Origin: Pseudomonadota bacterium
Lineage (GTDB): Bacteria; Pseudomonadota; Gammaproteobacteria; Enterobacterales; Enterobacteriaceae
NCBI GenBank assembly: GCA_023454395.1
Contig: JAEYFY010000090.1
Span: 1-7,766, forward strand
DNA length: 7,766 nucleotides
Direction: 5' to 3'
Of this stretch, positions 1-5,266 are shown piece after piece. A program made the position numbers and the translations under genes. The notes below the pieces were generated by a model. It ran no database searches. It was not told where the DNA came from and was given only the letters and a program-made list of their open reading frames with translations. How positions within the stretch are numbered: position 1 is the stretch's first letter; each line of letters starts with the position of its first letter.

Positions 1-41
1 AGTGCGACGATAACACCAACAGCGACAAGCGATTTCTTCAT
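1..41 (-). CDS. ydgA: YdgA-like (DUF945) protein, N-terminal fragment
   Basis: Read on the minus strand from the ATG at 41-39, the 13 complete codons give MKKSLVAVGVIVA, a positively charged start followed by a hydrophobic stretch, as in a signal peptide or membrane anchor. As I remember it, this matches the start of E. coli YdgA, a DUF945 protein of the cell envelope with poorly known function. The E. coli gene also lies close to fumC, which supports the call. A GGA about 8 nt upstream of the ATG, within an AGAGGATGG stretch (complement of about 49-58), can serve as ribosome binding site. The gene is divergent from fumC and runs off the left edge, so nothing can be said about the rest of the protein. 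Confidence 0.75.
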   Translation of the reverse strand, partial: MKKSLVAVGVIVA

Positions 42-61
42 AATTCTAGTCCATCCTCTGT

Positions 62-79
62 GTACATCTGGCGATGTAC
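62..79. repeat. Perfect 7-bp inverted repeat upstream of ydgA
   Basis: GTACATC (62-68) and GATGTAC (73-79) form a perfect dyad around the loop TGGC, 21 bp upstream of the ydgA start codon. It could be an operator or a hairpin in the ydgA leader. The 10-mer TGGCGATGTA (69-78) recurs inverted at 167-176, so the same sequence may be used twice in this intergenic region. No T-tract follows on either strand, which argues against a terminator. Confidence 0.4.
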
Positions 80-486
80 GTTATAAAGGCTGTTTTGTAA
101 CCCTTAAACAACCCGATAAATTGGTGATAAATTTTACTAAATTTAAATATAGATAATCCACATATATACATCGCCATCTATATTAACTGTAAATATAGAT
201 TTAGTGGAATAAAATCGCAATCAGAACTTACTTAGTTAATCGCTAACATAATGAGTTTAAAGCAAAATGAATATGATTTATAAGATAATTTAATTAAGGA
301 TTAAAATTCTTTTTTCTTACTCACTTTTAGATTAAGACAATATTTAATTGTGATGTAATTCTATTTATGATGAATAATAAAGGCTCATAATAAATGTGGA
401 TATAAATATGCAAGCTTAAGTAATAACATTAGTAGGAAAATAAGATTGCTAACCGTATTTTCCCAAAAAATCAACAGATTTCATTC

Positions 487-495
487 TGTTATAAA
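487..495 (+). promoter_or_regulatory. Candidate extended -10 promoter for fumC
   Basis: TGTTATAAA reads as an extended -10 element (TG-N-TATAAA, 5 of 6 to TATAAT), which would start transcription near 502 and leave a leader of about 120 nt before fumC. No good -35 hexamer lies 16-18 bp upstream, which an extended -10 can tolerate. It overlaps the 473-490 dyad. A second weaker -10 (GATACT, 545-550) lies closer to the gene. This is a consensus match only. Confidence 0.3.
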
Positions 496-620
496 TTTCA
501 TAAGCTCGCTTTAGCTCTCATATTTATTATTCTGTTTATGGCATGATACTGGTATCCGAGTTAGTTACTAAAAAGTGATTCGGAATTAATCAATTATTCT
601 GTGTACTTAAGGAGATTGAA

Positions 621-2018
621 ATGGCAGCCACTCGCATTGAAAAAGACTCAATGGGGCAAATCGAAGTACCTGCTGACCAGTTATGGGGAGCTCAAACGCA
701 GCGTTCTCTTGAACACTTCCGTATTTCAGTTGAAAAAATGCCTGTTGCACTTATCCATGCGCTTGCTATCACCAAGAAAGCAGCCGCAGGTGTTAACATG
801 GATTTAGGTTTATTACCAAAAGAGCGCGCTGATGCCATTATCGCAGCAGCAGATGAAGTGCTTGCAGGTAAACACCCAACTGAATTCCCATTAGCAATCT
901 GGCAGACCGGTTCTGGCACTCAATCAAACATGAATATGAATGAAGTGTTAGCTAACCGTGGTAGTGAGATACTTGGTGGTATCCGTGGCATGGAGCGCAA
1001 AATCCATCCGAACGACGATGTTAACAAAAGTCAAAGTTCAAATGATGTGTTCCCAACTGCCATGCATGTCGCTGCTGTTATTGCATTACGTCAGGATTTA
1101 CTGCCAGAATTAAAATCACTACTGAAAGTATTCAAAGAGAAAGCCGAAGCTTTCCATGACATCGTTAAAATTGGTCGTACTCACCTGCAAGATGCGACAC
1201 CACTGACATTAGGTCAAGAGATCTCCGGTTGGGCTGCTATGCTTGAGCACAGCATCAAACATATCGATGATTCAGTCCCTCATGTTTGTGAATTAGCGCT
1301 TGGTGGTACAGCCGTGGGTACGGGATTAAATACCCATCCAGAATATGCTGTTCGTGTTGCTAAACGTATCGCTGAATTATCTGGTCAGCCTTTTGTAACC
1401 GCGCCTAATAAATTTGAAGCATTAGCAACTTGTGATGCATTAGTTCATTCACACGGTGCATTGAAAGGTTTAGCGGCATCATTAATGAAGATTGCTAACG
1501 ACGTGCGTTGGTTAGCTTCTGGTCCTCGTTGTGGTATTGGCGAAATCGCTATCCCAGAAAACGAACCAGGTAGTTCAATCATGCCAGGTAAAGTTAACCC
1601 AACACAATGTGAAGCATTAACAATGTTATGTGCTCAAGTAATGGGTAATGACGTTGCTATTAATATTGGTGGCGCATCAGGTAACTTTGAATTGAATGTT
1701 TATCGCCCAATGATCATTGATAACTTCTTACAATCAGTTCGCTTACTGGCTGATGGTATGCGTAGTTTCAATGAGCACTGTGCAATTGGTATTGAGCCAA
1801 ACCGTGAACGTATTAATAAACTACTGCATGAATCATTAATGCTAGTTACTGCGTTAAATACTCATATTGGTTACGATAAAGCTGCTGAAATTGCTAAGAA
1901 AGCGCATAAAGAAGGCTTAACGCTAAAAGAATCAGCATTGAAACTGAACTACTTAACATCGGAAGAATTCGATAGCTGGGTACGTCCAGAAGATATGGTT
2001 GGTAGCATGAAAAAATAA
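621..2018 (+). CDS. fumC: Fumarate hydratase class II (fumarase C)
   Basis: This cytosolic, iron-free enzyme interconverts fumarate and L-malate in the TCA cycle and works as a homotetramer. The 465 residues compare with 467 in E. coli FumC. The superfamily signature [11 protein letters not shown] is at 317-327, with catalytic S318, K324 and N326. Other active-site elements are SGT at 98-100 with N103, SSN at 139-141, and H188 in [10 protein letters not shown]. The secondary B-site residues H129, N131 and D132 are present. The start is set by TTAAGGAG (607-614), 6 nt before the ATG; a 68-aa frame starting at 601 is an out-of-frame shadow. Two hairpins follow the stop codon, so fumC is probably monocistronic. 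In E. coli fumA precedes fumC; here only ydgA, divergent, lies upstream. E. coli FumC serves under oxidative stress or iron limitation, and the same role is likely here. The protein is intact. Confidence 0.97.
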   Translation: MAATRIEKDSMGQIEVPADQLWGAQTQRSLEHFRISVEKMPVALIHALAITKKAAAGVNMDLGLLPKERADAIIAAADEVLAGKHPTEFPLAIWQTGSGTQSNMNMNEVLANRGSEILGGIRGMERKIHPNDDVNKSQSSNDVFPTAMHVAAVIALRQDLLPELKSLLKVFKEKAEAFHDIVKIGRTHLQDATPLTLGQEISGWAAMLEHSIKHIDDSVPHVCELALGGTAVGTGLNTHPEYAVRVAKRIAELSGQPFVTAPNKFEALATCDALVHSHGALKGLAASLMKIANDVRWLASGPRCGIGEIAIPENEPGSSIMPGKVNPTQCEALTMLCAQVMGNDVAINIGGASGNFELNVYRPMIIDNFLQSVRLLADGMRSFNEHCAIGIEPNRERINKLLHESLMLVTALNTHIGYDKAAEIAKKAHKEGLTLKESALKLNYLTSEEFDSWVRPEDMVGSMKK

Positions 2019-2037
2019 GTGTTAAATACACTTATTT
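2013..2037 (+). other. AU-rich hairpin across the fumC stop codon
   Basis: AAATAAGTG (2013-2021) and CACTTATTT (2029-2037) form a perfect 9-bp stem with a 7-nt loop. The left arm contains the fumC stop codon TAA (2016-2018). It has little GC and no T-tract beyond the stem, so it is more likely a 3'-end stabilising structure or accessory hairpin than the main terminator, which follows 10 bp later. Confidence 0.45.
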
Positions 2038-2062
2038 AACCGATATTAAATCCCGCTATAAT
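2036..2062 (+). promoter_or_regulatory. Possible promoter inside the fumC terminator
   Basis: The terminator loop contains a perfect -10 hexamer, TATAAT (2057-2062). The best -35 candidate is TTAACC (2036-2041, 4 of 6) with a short 15-bp spacer. Transcription would begin near 2069, about 25 nt before the start codon of the downstream gene. That gene has no other evident promoter and lies behind a strong terminator, so this is the natural candidate, though the -35 is poor. Confidence 0.35.
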
Positions 2063-2074
2063 GGCGGGATTTTT
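2048..2074 (+). terminator. Rho-independent terminator of fumC
   Basis: AAATCCCGC (2048-2056) pairs perfectly with GCGGGATTT (2064-2072) around the loop TATAATG, and the T-run continues to 2074. The GC-rich stem core, short loop and T-tract are typical of an intrinsic terminator 30 bp after the fumC stop codon. It also rules out the upstream ATG at 2061 as the start of the next gene, because that ATG lies in the loop. Confidence 0.85.
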
Positions 2075-2093
2075 AGATCTTATAGGAAAAATA

Positions 2094-2453
2094 ATGACTG
2101 AAGAAATTACGTTTACTGCGACAGAAGTTAATTGCTATGTCGAAGATGATGTCATCATTATCGGAATAGGGGATGATGCTATTTCTCCCGATCATTTTAT
2201 TATTCTTTCAAGATTTGATGAAGAAGATGAAGATATCGATAATTCAATTGGCTTAATGACCCATTTATCTGATATTGAAGCTATTAATACGCTCGAAAAA
2301 ATTACTCTTGATCGAAAAAATATTATCCTTGCATTAAAAGATAGTGTGGTGATAACAATCCATTTAGATGTTGAAGACAATCACTTTGTTCAGCTTAATG
2401 ATTATCTTCAGCAAATTCTTCAAGGAAGCTCCATTAAGCTTATTGAGAAATAA
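2094..2453 (+). CDS. Imm10-like immunity protein (putative)
   Basis: This is a 119-aa, strongly acidic, soluble protein with no signal peptide or membrane segment. From memory of the family, the pattern resembles Imm10 immunity proteins: an opening FTATEVN, then EDDVIIIGIGDD, a hydrophobic strand ending in ILSR followed by an acidic run (EEDEDID), and a closing leucine-rich helix with LQQILQG. Imm10 members are predicted to neutralise polymorphic toxins by direct binding. The start chosen is the ATG at 2094, with AGGA (2084-2087) 6 nt upstream; a longer frame from 2061 would begin inside the terminator hairpin. It converges on tus with a 7-bp gap. No toxin gene is adjacent, so it could be an orphan immunity gene, or the family call could be wrong. 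The existence of the gene is much surer than its function. Confidence 0.5.
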   Translation: MTEEITFTATEVNCYVEDDVIIIGIGDDAISPDHFIILSRFDEEDEDIDNSIGLMTHLSDIEAINTLEKITLDRKNIILALKDSVVITIHLDVEDNHFVQLNDYLQQILQGSSIKLIEK

Positions 2454-2468
2454 GAATTCTCTATTTTT
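2445..2468 (+). terminator. Weak terminator of the Imm10-like gene
   Basis: GAGAA (2445-2449) pairs with TTCTC (2457-2461) around a 7-nt loop and is followed by TATTTTT. The structure spans the stop codon of the Imm10-like gene (2451-2453) and enters the end of tus. The stem is short and AT-leaning. On the minus strand there is no T-run, so it would not end the tus transcript. Confidence 0.4.
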
Positions 2469-3390
2469 CAAGATACAGGTGCATTCTTGGAATAATTAAT
2501 TCCAGCTTTTTAGCTTTAGGGCGATGGCGAATTTGAATGTTATTGGCATCATAATCAGGAAGTTCGCCAATAACAGGTTTAAAGTCGCTCTCTTTATCAA
2601 TATAGAAAGCCAATAAAGGCAAGGGACATGCATACTGCACTTGTTTTTGAAGTTCTGAATACCAAACACGCGCAATAGGTTGCACTTTTACAGGGCGTTT
2701 TATTTTTAATTTTGCATTTTCAGGTAATTGTGAAAGGGTAATGATCTCTTTCTCGATACGTTCTGCCCATTGTTCACTAGTATAAGGGGGAACCGCGCGA
2801 TTGGCTTCACGGCTTTTCTCTAATTGCGTTAATACCTCATTACGCGTTAAATTCTTAATAATATTCTTATTCGCCCAACCAAAACGCACTGTATCTGGAT
2901 CAGACAGCAGGGTAATAGTGCGATAAGCATTAAGTGTAATTAAGCCTTTTAGTTGGTTATGGACGAAGTCAAAACGTTCTTCCTTAGAGATACCAGACTC
3001 TTTAGTGACAATATCAGAAAGTTGTTTTTTTAATAAATTAATATGCTCAACTTGTTTTTTTACAAACTTAAATGTTTGGTTATCAGTACTAAAGCAGAGC
3101 GCTCCGGGTAACCGAATAGCACGTTTACTGCTGATGTGCGGGGCATTATCATAAATAAAAAGATTCGCCATTAGCTTTAAAGTGAGATCTCTAGCTTCAT
3201 CATCATAGTAAGGTGACACTGTAACGCGAACAACCTCATCATGTTCCTCTTCTTTGCTCACTTCAGGCAATTCAAATACTGCTGATGGCAATAAAGTTAA
3301 ATTTTTCAACACATCCGTTAGTTTTTTTATTTCAATTTCTAATTGCTGAAAACAGAGATTGAACTGCTCGATTAAATCATAGCGATTCAT
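2461..3390 (-). CDS. tus: DNA replication terminus site-binding protein Tus
   Basis: Tus binds Ter sites as a monomer and blocks the replicative helicase from one side only, trapping forks in the terminus. At 309 residues it has the same length as E. coli Tus and aligns without visible gaps. The pocket that captures the flipped cytosine C6 is conserved at identical positions: I79, F140, H144, G149 and L150. DNA-contact regions are conserved too, including K89, A173 and K175 in FGWANKNIIKNL, and the RPVKVQPIARVWY segment at 232-244 with Q250. The start is supported by TAAGGA (complement of 3398-3403), 7 nt upstream. A Ter site abuts this ribosome binding site and overlaps the likely promoter, as in E. 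coli, where Tus represses its own gene. In E. coli rstB-rstA lie upstream; here a small secreted-protein gene does. Confidence 0.97.
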   Translation of the reverse strand: MNRYDLIEQFNLCFQQLEIEIKKLTDVLKNLTLLPSAVFELPEVSKEEEHDEVVRVTVSPYYDDEARDLTLKLMANLFIYDNAPHISSKRAIRLPGALCFSTDNQTFKFVKKQVEHINLLKKQLSDIVTKESGISKEERFDFVHNQLKGLITLNAYRTITLLSDPDTVRFGWANKNIIKNLTRNEVLTQLEKSREANRAVPPYTSEQWAERIEKEIITLSQLPENAKLKIKRPVKVQPIARVWYSELQKQVQYACPLPLLAFYIDKESDFKPVIGELPDYDANNIQIRHRPKAKKLELIIPRMHLYLEK

Positions 3391-3399
3391 CTTAATATC

Positions 3400-3425
3400 C
3401 TTATTTAGTTACAACATACAATAAG
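3400..3425 (-). promoter_or_regulatory. Ter site (Tus binding, fork arrest)
   Basis: On the minus strand, GTATGTTGTAACTAAA (complement of 3404-3419) is identical to the 16-bp core of E. coli TerB. The C6 that Tus captures corresponds to C3419 on the plus strand, so the blocking face points to higher coordinates: forks moving leftward, towards tus, should stop here. This is the same orientation relative to tus as in E. coli. The core is flanked by a perfect 6-bp inverted repeat, CTTATT (3400-3405) and AATAAG (3420-3425). The site abuts the tus ribosome binding site. Confidence 0.95.
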
Positions 3426-3441
3426 CCTTTGTTTAAAACAA
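3413..3441 (-). promoter_or_regulatory. Candidate tus promoter overlapping Ter
   Basis: On the minus strand TTGTTT (complement of 3436-3441) and TATGTT (complement of 3413-3418) are 17 bp apart. The hexamers match 3 of 6 and 4 of 6, so the promoter is weak. The -10 lies inside the Ter core, so bound Tus would exclude RNA polymerase, which fits the autorepression known for E. coli tus. Confidence 0.45.
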
Positions 3442-3493
3442 TACCTTAGCTTCAGTGAAAAGTACATCGTCTAGTAGGGAAAATGCCAAAAAA

Positions 3494-3525
3494 ACAGTAT
3501 ACTGTGTTTATATACAGTATACTGT
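3494..3525. promoter_or_regulatory. LexA (SOS) box within tandem 12-bp palindromes
   Basis: TACTGTGTTTATATACAGTA (3500-3519) fits the gamma-proteobacterial SOS box CTGT-N8-ACAG and is symmetric to TACTGT/ACAGTA, as good as the sulA and umuDC boxes of E. coli. It is embedded in two exact copies of the perfect palindrome ACAGTATACTGT (3494-3505 and 3514-3525), 20 bp apart. It lies 110 bp upstream of tus and 64 bp downstream of the small secreted-protein gene. Possible targets are tus, through a minus-strand -10 TATAAA (complement of 3507-3512), or a plus-strand transcript with -10 TATGAT at 3541-3546. Another repressor binding the 12-bp palindromes is an alternative. Confidence 0.75.
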
Positions 3526-3546
3526 AGGTTTGGTCATTTTTATGAT
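3518..3546 (+). promoter_or_regulatory. Possible SOS-controlled plus-strand promoter
   Basis: TATGAT (3541-3546, 5 of 6) lies 17 bp after TATACT (3518-3523, 3 of 6 as a -35), which overlaps the right edge of the SOS box. A transcript from near 3553 would run antisense to the small secreted-protein gene and then reach the plus-strand membrane ORF whose ATG is at 3704. The -35 is weak; this is an inference from spacing. Confidence 0.3.
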
Positions 3547-3588
3547 AATTTTCTGAAAAAAGGTATTAAATATTAAAATTAAGCGATA

Positions 3589-3744
3589 TTAAGAGGTCAA
3601 ATTTATTGGGGATTGTATCCATACATCACCACCACAATCAGGTTGTGTTGGCGGGCATTCAGTGGCAGCAATCGCTATTGTTGATAGAAAGAAAGTAAGA
3701 GAAATGGAAAATGCCATAAGTAATTTTTTTAAATATATCATCAT
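3589..3744 (-). CDS. Small secreted protein, 51 aa, unknown function
   Basis: I do not recognise this gene. The minus-strand frame begins at tandem ATGs (3744 and 3741) and encodes a clear Sec signal peptide: MMIYLKKLL, then a hydrophobic core to about residue 25, with an AIA cleavage motif at 24-26. The predicted mature peptide is about 25 residues, with two cysteines (C30, C37) six residues apart around a PPTQPD turn, then GGDVWIQSP. There is no lipobox. AAGGA (complement of 3750-3754) lies 5 nt before the first ATG and 8 nt before the second. A TTGATT-N17-TACGAT promoter lies just upstream. It follows ynfM on the same strand, the place taken by asr (a small periplasmic protein) in E. coli, but it lacks the Lys/His/Ala-rich sequence of Asr. 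It could also be the intact start of a decayed gene. The signal peptide with its ribosome binding site makes a real gene likely. Confidence 0.6.
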   Translation of the reverse strand: MMIYLKKLLMAFSISLTFFLSTIAIAATECPPTQPDCGGDVWIQSPINLTS

Positions 3745-3779
3745 ATTTATCCTTTTTTTATGGTTGGTTTACCATCACC

Positions 3780-3808
3780 ATCGTAGAAAAGGAGATGAGT
3801 ACAATCAA
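3780..3808 (-). promoter_or_regulatory. Candidate promoter of the small secreted-protein gene
   Basis: On the minus strand TTGATT (complement of 3803-3808, 4 of 6) and TACGAT (complement of 3780-3785, 4 of 6) are exactly 17 bp apart. Transcription would start near 3773, giving a leader of about 29 nt that includes the AAGGA ribosome binding site. It lies in the 110-bp gap after ynfM. Confidence 0.4.
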
Positions 3809-3854
3809 TATCCTTTACTATCAAATACGTATCATCTTTTATTAACTTAGATAA

Positions 3855-5141
3855 TTAATTATTAAGCGTATTGTTTAAATGCCATGCGATTATAAGTGCG
3901 ATGGTCATTAATAGGGCAATAAATAACCCTACACCAAGCCAGCCGAAACTCACCCAGAATAATCCACCCACTGTACCGGCAAGGCTAGATCCCGCATAGT
4001 AAGTAAAAAGATAAAGTGAAGAGGCTTGGGCTTTTCCTCGTTTAGCGCGACGACCAACCCAACTACTTGCGACTGCATGTGCAGCAAAGAAACCTGTTGT
4101 TAAGATAAGCATCCCAATAAAAATAACGGGTAGTGATTCAATTAAGGTAATCAATATGCCAATTAGCATCATTGAAATCCCAGCAATAAAGACTTTGCCT
4201 AAACCGTATTTAGTGGTTAATAAGCCAGCTTTAGATGCGCTATAAGTACCACTTAAATAGACAATAGAAATCAGACCCACAGTTGTTTGACTTAATGAAT
4301 AGGGCGCATCTAATAAACGATAGCCAATATAGTTAAATAAAGTAACAAAACCACCCATTAATAAGCCACCTTCAATAAATAACAAAGGCAGCCCTTTATC
4401 TCTAAAATGCAATTTAGTCGTTATAAGAAGATTACGAGGTTTTAATGCTGTTGGTCTAAAGTGCTGTGAAGCAGGTAATATCTTCCAGAAAGTAATCGCA
4501 GCAAACAGGGCAAAAATACCTAGAATAACAACGGATAAACGCCAAGAGTAATAATCACTTAGTACCCCTGTAATAACGCGCCCGCTCATTCCACCAATAG
4601 AGTTTCCGCTAATATATAAACCCATTGATAATGCGAGATAAGCAGGATGAATTTCTTCACTTAAATATGTCATTGCCACTGCTGCAACGCCACTTAATGA
4701 AAGTCCCACTAAAGCTCGCGTAATTAAAATGCCTGTCCAGCTATTCATGGCTGCACTTAATAATGTAAAAAATGCGGCGCAAAACAGTGCGATAACCATG
4801 ACATTTTTACGGCCAAAGGCGTCTGAAAGTGGACCTGTAATTAATAATCCACATGCCATTAAAGCGGTTGAAAGTGAGAGCGCTAAACTACTGGTTGCAG
4901 GGCTGACGGAAAATTCGTTCGATAACACTGGCAATATGGGTTGCACAAAATAGAGTAAGGCGAATGTCGCTAAACCGACCATAAAAAATGACACTGTCAC
5001 TTTTATATACAGTGCATCATCACGTTGAATATAGTGTTTAGGGTTAGATTGGCGTTGAGCAGGCTTTTTTATACTTGATGTATTGTCTGAAATATCAGTG
5101 TTTAAGCGCATACCTTTACTGTCTATTTCGTGAGTATCCAT
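3855..5141 (-). CDS. ynfM: MFS transporter, YnfM family
   Basis: This is an inner-membrane transporter of the major facilitator superfamily, probably a proton-driven exporter; the substrate is not evident. It has 428 residues; E. coli YnfM has about 417, and the two align closely after a variable hydrophilic N-terminus of about 45 residues. The first membrane segment is around 48-70 (GLATFALLYFVQPILPVL). The MFS motif A is GPLSDAFGRKNV at 103-114, in the loop between segments 2 and 3. MTYLSEEIHPAYLALSMGLY (157-176) and GNSIGGMSGR (179-188) are strongly YnfM-like. A hydrophilic central loop (about 220-250) separates the two halves. The start at 5141 has GGAAG 10 nt upstream; Met11 has no proper spacing. 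It is divergent from ynfL across 125 bp, so YnfL is the likely regulator. No clear terminator follows; a 12-bp AT palindrome lies at 3851-3862. Confidence 0.93.
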   Translation of the reverse strand: MDTHEIDSKGMRLNTDISDNTSSIKKPAQRQSNPKHYIQRDDALYIKVTVSFFMVGLATFALLYFVQPILPVLSNEFSVSPATSSLALSLSTALMACGLLITGPLSDAFGRKNVMVIALFCAAFFTLLSAAMNSWTGILITRALVGLSLSGVAAVAMTYLSEEIHPAYLALSMGLYISGNSIGGMSGRVITGVLSDYYSWRLSVVILGIFALFAAITFWKILPASQHFRPTALKPRNLLITTKLHFRDKGLPLLFIEGGLLMGGFVTLFNYIGYRLLDAPYSLSQTTVGLISIVYLSGTYSASKAGLLTTKYGLGKVFIAGISMMLIGILITLIESLPVIFIGMLILTTGFFAAHAVASSWVGRRAKRGKAQASSLYLFTYYAGSSLAGTVGGLFWVSFGWLGVGLFIALLMTIALIIAWHLNNTLNN

Positions 5142-5167
5142 ATTGATTAAACTTCCATTACTTAAAT

Positions 5168-5181
5168 TTGATTTATGTCAA
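5168..5181. promoter_or_regulatory. FNR-like dyad between ynfM and ynfL
   Basis: TTGATTTATGTCAA matches the FNR consensus TTGAT-N4-ATCAA at 9 of 10 positions. It is centred at 5174.5, at the predicted ynfM start site, where bound FNR would repress. It could equally be a LysR-type dyad used by YnfL. In an AT-rich divergent promoter such matches can occur by chance. Confidence 0.3.
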
Positions 5182-5209
5182 TGTTAGAAATATTTGATTT
5201 TTTTGTCTA
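5181..5209 (-). promoter_or_regulatory. Candidate ynfM promoter
   Basis: On the minus strand TAGACA (complement of 5204-5209, 5 of 6) and TAACAT (complement of 5181-5186, 4 of 6) are separated by 17 bp. The start would be near 5174, about 33 nt before the ynfM ATG. It lies inside the region shared with ynfL, so a YnfL site here could control both genes. Confidence 0.45.
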
Positions 5210-5266
5210 ATATATTAATCATTAAGAATAAGACTTTTAAAGTATCAATAACAATGTGAGAGAAAT

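Larger units (their letters stand above)
42..620. other. AT-rich ydgA-fumC intergenic region, no gene seen
   Basis: This 579-bp stretch separates two divergent genes. I find no reading frame with a ribosome binding site; the longest starts, such as the ATG at 251, give about 10 codons. It holds a cluster of the 9-mer AATATAGAT: plus orientation at 146-154 and 192-200, minus at 176-184. The last two form a 9-bp perfect inverted repeat with a 7-nt loop. Further dyads are GGAAAATA/TATTTTCC (435-442/456-463), AACAGA/TCTGTT (473-478/485-490) and TCCGA/TCGGA (555-559/580-584). The region is long for two promoters and may carry binding sites for several regulators or a nucleoid protein. E. coli fumC is activated by SoxS/MarA/Rob, but I could not place a convincing marbox here. 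Confidence 0.6.

Noticed and set aside
435..463. GGAAAATA/TATTTTCC hairpin as a terminator
   Set aside because: No T-tract follows on either strand and no gene ends nearby.
692..919. Minus-strand 75-aa frame inside fumC
   Set aside because: It lies antisense within a certain gene and has no family resemblance.
2061..2093. Eleven-codon N-terminal extension of the Imm10-like protein
   Set aside because: The ATG at 2061 is in the loop of the fumC terminator and has no ribosome binding site, while 2094 has AGGA at 6 nt.
3629..3651. Nine-position hairpin CCACCACAA/TTGTGTTGG
   Set aside because: Noted as a possible leader structure of a plus-strand RNA, but it falls inside the minus-strand secreted-peptide gene and may simply follow from its codons.
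3662..3850. 62-aa plus-strand frame starting with GTG, membrane-segment protein
   Set aside because: Not listed as a gene: its start has no ribosome binding site, the internal ATG at 3704 has only a weak one, and it overlaps a minus-strand frame with better signals. Kept as a finding because of the SOS box.
4729..4953. Plus-strand 74-aa frame inside ynfM
   Set aside because: It is a shadow of the ynfM coding strand without ribosome binding site or recognisable domain.
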